A stretch of 9,006 nucleotides of DNA, taken from the NCBI GenBank assembly GCA_018262395.1, contig JAGSYM010000025.1:1-9006 (forward strand), read 5' to 3'. The notes beneath the pieces were generated by a model. The model did not search any database and was not told the origin of the DNA. It saw nothing but the letters and a program-made list of their open reading frames with translations. The first letter of the stretch is position 1. Every line of letters starts with the position of its first letter. The stretch comes from Nitrospirota bacterium. GTDB taxonomy: Bacteria; Nitrospirota; Thermodesulfovibrionia; Thermodesulfovibrionales; SM23-35. Shown here piece after piece: positions 6,194 through 9,006 of the stretch. A program made the position numbers and the translations under genes.

Positions 6194-7625
6194 ATTCTTT
6201 CCACCGTTTGTCTACGAGTTGCCTGATTTCATCGGACATCTGAATCTCATCAGGCCATTCCCGTTGATATCCTTCTTCAGGCCATTTCTTCGTTGCGTCA
6301 ATCCCCATCTTTGCCCCGTAAATAGGCCTGGGTGAAGAATGATCAAGGACATCGAGAGGGCCTTCTGATATGAGAATGTCCCTCGACGGGTCGACATTGT
6401 TGAATGCCTTCCATGCCGCCTCAGAGGTATTCTGCACATTCACATCCTCATCAAAAATGAAGATGAACTTCGTGAACATCATCTGCCCGAGTCCCCAAAT
6501 GGCGTTCATGACCTTCCGGGCATGCATCGGATATGACTTCTTGATTGAAATTAAGGCACAGTTGTGAAAGACACCCTCAAGCGGGAGGTTCATGTCCACG
6601 ATCTCAGGCATCTGCATTTTGACAAGGGGGAGAAACATCCGCTCAGTGGCCTTCCCCATGTAGCAGTCTTCCATTGGAGGCTTCCCTACGATCGTCGCCG
6701 GATAAATCGGATCTTTTCTCTGCGTTATGCAGGTGACATGGAAGACCGGGTACATTCCTGCAACAGAATAATAACCGGTATGGTCGCCGAAAGGTCCCTC
6801 AATTTTCTCCTCTGCCGGCTCAACATATCCCTCAAGGATAATTTCAGCATGTGCCGGCACCAGGAGATCCACAGTCCTGGCCTTCACCACTTCAACTGCC
6901 TTGCCCCTGAGAAAGCCCGCAAAAAAGAGTTCCTCGATGGTATAAGGCAATGGCGCTGTTGCCGAAAAGATCGTTACCGGGTCTCCGCCGATCGCAACAG
7001 CAACCTCAGTTCTCTTCCCGAGCTTTGCATATTTCCGGAAATTCACCGCCCCGTCATGATGGGTATGCCAGTGCATTCCGGTTGTCTTTTCATCAAAGAC
7101 CTGCATGCGGTACATCCCGAGATTCTGTTTGCCGCTCTCCGGGTCTTTAGTGATGACCAGCGGAAGCGTGATGAACCGCCCGGCGTCCCCAGGCCAGCAT
7201 TGCAAAATTGGATACTCAAAGAGCGAGAAGTCTTTATCGTTGATGATTTCCTGGCACGGAGCTTTCTTCACCTCTTTTGGTCTGGACGTGCTGAGTTTAT
7301 AGAGATCGAAAAGGGCTTCGATTTTCTGCATGAATTTCATATCGGGGTCTGTCTTTAAGAGCGATGAAAATTGCTTTCCGATCTCGCCGAAATCATTCAA
7401 CCCCAACGCCCAGGCCATCCTCTGATAAGAGCCAAAAAGGTTTATTGCAATTGGATACGGAGAACCTTTCACCTTCTCAAAAAGGAGTGCAGGCCCTTGT
7501 TTTTTTGAAATCCTGTCAGTGATTTCCGTAACTTCGAGGATCGGATCGACCTCTTTTTTAATTCGAATCAGATCTTTTTTGTCTTCGAGAAATTTGATGA
7601 AATCTCTCAGGTCATTGCATACCAT
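6180..7625 (-). CDS. ubiD: UbiD-family prenyl-FMN-dependent decarboxylase (menaquinone pathway)
   Basis: UbiD enzymes decarboxylate aromatic or unsaturated acids using prenylated FMN made by UbiX. Here the expected substrate is the carboxylated naphthoate intermediate of the futalosine route. Residues matching the catalytic and metal/cofactor sites are visible. Asn168 and Arg173 lie in QNLGMYRMQ, histidines in GMHWHTHH (183-190), and Glu265 in IILEGYVEP. Glu276 and Asp281 lie in EGPFGDHTGYY, which matches the Glu-Arg-Glu/Asp network described for fungal Fdc1. The frame is open up to 7697, but ATG 7625 is preferred. GGAG lies seven bases before it, family proteins begin near CNDLRDFI, and the longer version would run into the promoter -10 box. 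This gives 481 residues, a usual length. It is the first gene of the operon. Some authors call futalosine-linked copies mqnL; I use the family symbol. Confidence 0.93.
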   Translation of the reverse strand: MVCNDLRDFIKFLEDKKDLIRIKKEVDPILEVTEITDRISKKQGPALLFEKVKGSPYPIAINLFGSYQRMAWALGLNDFGEIGKQFSSLLKTDPDMKFMQKIEALFDLYKLSTSRPKEVKKAPCQEIINDKDFSLFEYPILQCWPGDAGRFITLPLVITKDPESGKQNLGMYRMQVFDEKTTGMHWHTHHDGAVNFRKYAKLGKRTEVAVAIGGDPVTIFSATAPLPYTIEELFFAGFLRGKAVEVVKARTVDLLVPAHAEIILEGYVEPAEEKIEGPFGDHTGYYSVAGMYPVFHVTCITQRKDPIYPATIVGKPPMEDCYMGKATERMFLPLVKMQMPEIVDMNLPLEGVFHNCALISIKKSYPMHARKVMNAIWGLGQMMFTKFIFIFDEDVNVQNTSEAAWKAFNNVDPSRDILISEGPLDVLDHSSPRPIYGAKMGIDATKKWPEEGYQREWPDEIQMSDEIRQLVDKRWKEYGFQ

Positions 7626-7632
7626 TACTTTT

Positions 7633-7636
7633 CTCC
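7633..7636 (-). promoter_or_regulatory. ribosome binding site for ubiD at ATG 7625
   Basis: Read on the minus strand this is GGAG followed by seven bases and ATG. It supports the start at 7625 over the 24-codon longer open frame. Confidence 0.65.
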
Positions 7637-7678
7637 AACAAATCCGGACTTGAATATCTCTTTTAACGTCTTTGTGGG

Positions 7679-7696
7679 TGAGTAAGTGCTCACTCA
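7679..7696. promoter_or_regulatory. dyad operator-like site over the operon transcription start
   Basis: The 18-base site TGAGTAAGTGCTCACTCA has two 8-base half-sites that pair at seven of eight positions around a 2-base centre. It directly abuts the -10 box (7702-7697) and covers the expected start of transcription. That is where a repressor would block initiation. The length and TGAGTnAG..CTnACTCA form resemble operators of TetR-family repressors, which is an inference. No regulator gene is in this window. Confidence 0.55.
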
Positions 7697-7726
7697 ATTG
7701 TACGGGGATAAACTACTATCTGTCAA
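7697..7726 (-). promoter_or_regulatory. sigma70-like promoter of the menaquinone operon
   Basis: On the minus strand a perfect -35 TTGACA (7726-7721) is followed by an 18-base spacer and a -10 TACAAT (7702-7697; five of six to consensus). Transcription would begin near 7690, giving a leader of about 65 bases before the ubiD ATG at 7625. It is the only strong promoter I see facing this operon. Confidence 0.75.
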
Positions 7727-7780
7727 AGGACTTCTGATAAGTAGGCACGTTTCCCTTTTACCACAAAATCGGAAAAGATG

Positions 7781-7789
7781 TGCTATGTT
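7781..7789 (+). promoter_or_regulatory. possible extended -10 promoter of the flavin reductase gene
   Basis: TGCTATGTT fits an extended -10 (TGn followed by TATGTT), 28 bases before the ATG at 7818. No convincing -35 lies 16-18 bases upstream, so this is a weak call. Confidence 0.3.
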
Positions 7790-7806
7790 ATCAATAAAAG
7801 ACTCTC

Positions 7807-7812
7807 AGGAGG
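7807..7812 (+). promoter_or_regulatory. ribosome binding site for the flavin reductase gene
   Basis: A perfect AGGAGG stands five bases before ATG 7818. It decides against the 44-codon longer frame opening at 7686, which would overlap the divergent promoter. Confidence 0.8.
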
Positions 7813-7817
7813 TCATC

Positions 7818-8276
7818 ATGCAAGATATTGTCACCAAGGCTATCACTCACGGCGTTTACATTGTAACCGCGAGAACCAAAGAAAAGGTAAACGGAATGAC
7901 GGCAGCGTGGATATCGCAGGTCTCAATGAATCCGGTACTGCTTATGGTATCGATTGCTCCGGCACGGTTTACCCATGGCTTGATCAAAGAATCAGGATAT
8001 TTTGCGATAAACGTCCTTGCAGAAGGAGAGGAAGGGTTGGCCCAGAGCTTCGGGTTCAGGAGCGGCAGAAAGCACGACAAATTTCAGAACATCCCGTTTT
8101 TTGATGCACCGAATGGTTCGCCAGTCCTGAAGGGTGCAATGGCATTCTTTGAGTGCAAGCTTACTGATACCTTCACTGCCGGTGACCATTCTCTTTTTAT
8201 TGGGCATGTTGTAGAAGCCAAGCTGTTGAAGAGTGATCAGGAACCATTGATTTTCCGCTGGGATGATTATTTTTAA
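7818..8276 (+). CDS. flavin reductase-like domain protein (FMN-binding split barrel)
   Basis: This is a 152-residue protein of the flavin reductase-like family (PF01613 type), which binds FMN and typically reduces flavin with NAD(P)H or acts as a small flavoprotein. Family blocks are AITHGVYIVTART (8-20), NGMTAAWISQVSMNPVLLMV (25-44), SGYFAINVL (59-67), the polar FGFRSGRKHDKF loop (78-89), and the C-terminal GDHSLFIGHVVEA (122-134) with PLIFRWDDYF at the end. No signal peptide or membrane segment is seen, so it is cytosolic. ATG 7818 is chosen because of the AGGAGG five bases upstream and because the family starts near this point. It is divergent from the menaquinone operon, sharing a 192-bp intergenic region. 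The electron donor and partner cannot be read from the sequence. A role in supplying FMNH2 to UbiX is only an idea. Confidence 0.85.
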   Translation: MQDIVTKAITHGVYIVTARTKEKVNGMTAAWISQVSMNPVLLMVSIAPARFTHGLIKESGYFAINVLAEGEEGLAQSFGFRSGRKHDKFQNIPFFDAPNGSPVLKGAMAFFECKLTDTFTAGDHSLFIGHVVEAKLLKSDQEPLIFRWDDYF

Positions 8277-8303
8277 ATTCTCCTCTGAGCGTTTAAAAGA
8301 AAA

Positions 8304-8312
8304 TGGTAAAAT
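8304..8312 (+). promoter_or_regulatory. possible extended -10 promoter before the DUF4160 gene
   Basis: TGGTAAAAT matches an extended -10 (TGn plus TAAAAT, five of six to consensus) in an AT-rich stretch. Transcription would start about 8 bases before ATG 8327, giving a nearly leaderless message. That is consistent with the lack of a ribosome binding site there. No good -35 is seen. Confidence 0.35.
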
Positions 8313-8326
8313 AAAACTGATTTTTT

Positions 8327-8569
8327 ATGAGTCCTTCAATTTTCAGAGAGAAAGGCTATAGATTCTACTTCCTTTCAAACGAAGAGGTGCGAATCCACAT
8401 CCATGTTACATGCGAAGATGGAGAGGCTAAATTTTGGCTGGAACCCATAATATCGTTAGCTGTGTCTTATGGGTTGAATCCAAGAAAATTGAACGAAATT
8501 CAAAAAATTATTGAGGAGCATACAGATGAAATCATTCAAGCATGGCAAAAGCATTTCAGTAAGCGTTGA
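8327..8569 (+). CDS. DUF4160 domain-containing protein
   Basis: This is an 80-residue protein that fits the DUF4160 family over its whole length. It shows KGYRFYFLSNE (9-19), the histidine-containing IHIHV (23-27), EAKFWLEPI (33-41) and a helical C-terminal half with EIQKIIEEHTDEIIQAW (57-73). Members are small, have no known reaction, and are often found directly before a DUF2442 gene, as here. There is no Shine-Dalgarno sequence before the ATG. The nearby extended -10 would make the message almost leaderless. It overlaps the next gene by 44 bases. The pairing resembles a toxin-antitoxin module, which is an inference from gene arrangement only. Confidence 0.85.
   Translation: MSPSIFREKGYRFYFLSNEEVRIHIHVTCEDGEAKFWLEPIISLAVSYGLNPRKLNEIQKIIEEHTDEIIQAWQKHFSKR
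8514..8518 (+). promoter_or_regulatory. ribosome binding site for the DUF2442 gene
   Basis: AGGAG lies seven bases before ATG 8526, inside the DUF4160 coding region. It favours ATG 8526 over the TTG at 8511 and suggests translational coupling. Confidence 0.7.
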
Positions 8570-8837
8570 AAATATAACCCCATTTGGCATATGGATATTT
8601 GTAAAAGAAAAGGAATACTTTTTGAGTTATAAGGATTATCCTTATTTTAAAGAACAAACATTGAATTCCATACAAAATGTTCAATTGCTTCATGGCTATC
8701 ATTTATACTGGCCAGAGTTGGATGTTGATTTAGAAATTGATAATCTTGAAAATCCTGGGAAATACCCTCTGAAGTCAAAAATAATAAAAAAACATCTATC
8801 AAGTAAATCAATGGGCTCCCGGATAGCCGCCCACTAA
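8526..8837 (+). CDS. DUF2442 domain-containing protein
   Basis: This is a 103-residue protein of the DUF2442 family. Recognisable blocks are VENITPFGIWIFVKEKEYFL (14-33), SYKDYPYFK (34-42), VQLLHGYHLYWPELDVDLEI (52-71) and LENPGKYPL (74-82). The roughly 20 residues after PLKSK are outside the usual family core and end in a basic/serine tail. That tail may be natural or may reflect a changed 3' end. The coding sequence is visibly richer in A and T than the menaquinone genes, which suggests separate acquisition. It overlaps the DUF4160 gene by 44 bases and is surely cotranscribed with it. Its biochemical role is unknown. An antitoxin or partner role is inferred only from the pairing. Confidence 0.85.
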   Translation: MKSFKHGKSISVSVENITPFGIWIFVKEKEYFLSYKDYPYFKEQTLNSIQNVQLLHGYHLYWPELDVDLEIDNLENPGKYPLKSKIIKKHLSSKSMGSRIAAH

Positions 8838-9006
8838 TTAAAACCGTAGTGCATCTTATAAGAGATCAAAGAAAGATTTGTGTTCGTTGACGCTGTTCTT
8901 GATGGTCGGCGCAACTGGTGGTTCTTTAACAGCAACGGCTTCTCGGAATTCAATGAACAAAGCAATGCAGAAAGGGTGGAAGAAGGTAAGGATGAGGGAT
9001 GCAAGG
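8838..9006. other. right-edge stretch with no assignable gene
   Basis: After the DUF2442 stop there is no clear terminator hairpin. From about 8862 to the right edge two plus-strand frames stay open. One contains VDAVLDGRRNWWFFNSNGF. The other begins near TTG 8878 or ATG 8902 with MVGATGGSLTATASRNSM. One minus-strand frame is also open across the stretch, down to a TAG at about 8835-8837. None has a strong ribosome binding site or a family I recognise, so I call no gene. The end of a gene running out of the window is possible. Confidence 0.4.

Noticed and set aside
6564..7358. Plus-strand open frame of 264 codons opposite ubiD
   Set aside because: It lies entirely antisense to a well-supported UbiD gene, and its translation is rich in Cys, His and Arg with no recognisable family. 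It is a shadow of the ubiD codon pattern.
7686..7817. Extended N-terminus of the flavin reductase
   Set aside because: The extra 44 codons would cover the divergent promoter and lack family similarity. AGGAGG at 7807-7812 points to ATG 7818.

Overview
This window is dominated by a minus-strand operon for menaquinone (vitamin K2) biosynthesis by the futalosine route. Its enzymes are chorismate dehydratase MqnA, aminofutalosine synthase MqnE, dehypoxanthine futalosine cyclase MqnC and the late steps of UbiD, UbiX, UbiA (MqnP) and UbiE (MenG) type. This points to an anaerobic or microaerophilic bacterium that uses menaquinone. The moderate base composition, the gene order and the 'GTCATTGCGAGC' type of intergenic palindrome fit a Nitrospirota or deltaproteobacterial (Desulfobacterota) genome, but that is an impression and no taxonomic marker is present.

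Layout, following minus-strand transcription from right to left: a sigma70-like promoter with an operator-like dyad (7679-7726); ubiD-type decarboxylase (7625-6180); mqnP prenyltransferase (6193-5321); ubiX flavin prenyltransferase (5328-4744); a 162-bp gap with a palindromic repeat; mqnE (4581-3466); mqnA (3476-2619); a 139-bp gap with a second, different palindromic repeat; mqnC (2479-1415); ubiE/menG (1408-680); and the first 223 codons of an OppD/DppD-type ABC transporter ATPase (669 down to the left edge). Genes inside each block overlap by 8-14 bases or lie 6-10 bases apart, so translation is probably coupled. Three of them (mqnA, ubiX, ubiE) appear to start with TTG.

How the genes work together: MqnA dehydrates chorismate, MqnE joins the product to SAM-derived adenosine to give aminofutalosine, and MqnC cyclises dehypoxanthine futalosine. 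MqnP, the UbiD/UbiX pair and UbiE then prenylate, decarboxylate and methylate the naphthoate ring. The deaminase and/or nucleosidase (MqnX, MqnB, MTAN type) and MqnD are not in this window. 

Divergent from the operon is a small flavin reductase-like protein (7818-8276). It could supply reduced flavin for the UbiX reaction, which is an inference. Further right is an AT-rich pair of small genes, DUF4160 and DUF2442 (8327-8837), in a toxin-antitoxin-like arrangement. The last 169 bases are open in several frames and no gene can be chosen. I found no RNA gene, CRISPR array or insertion sequence. The most notable points are the promoter/operator, the flavin reductase neighbour, the paired repeats within the operon and the DUF4160/DUF2442 pair; none clearly amounts to a new system.
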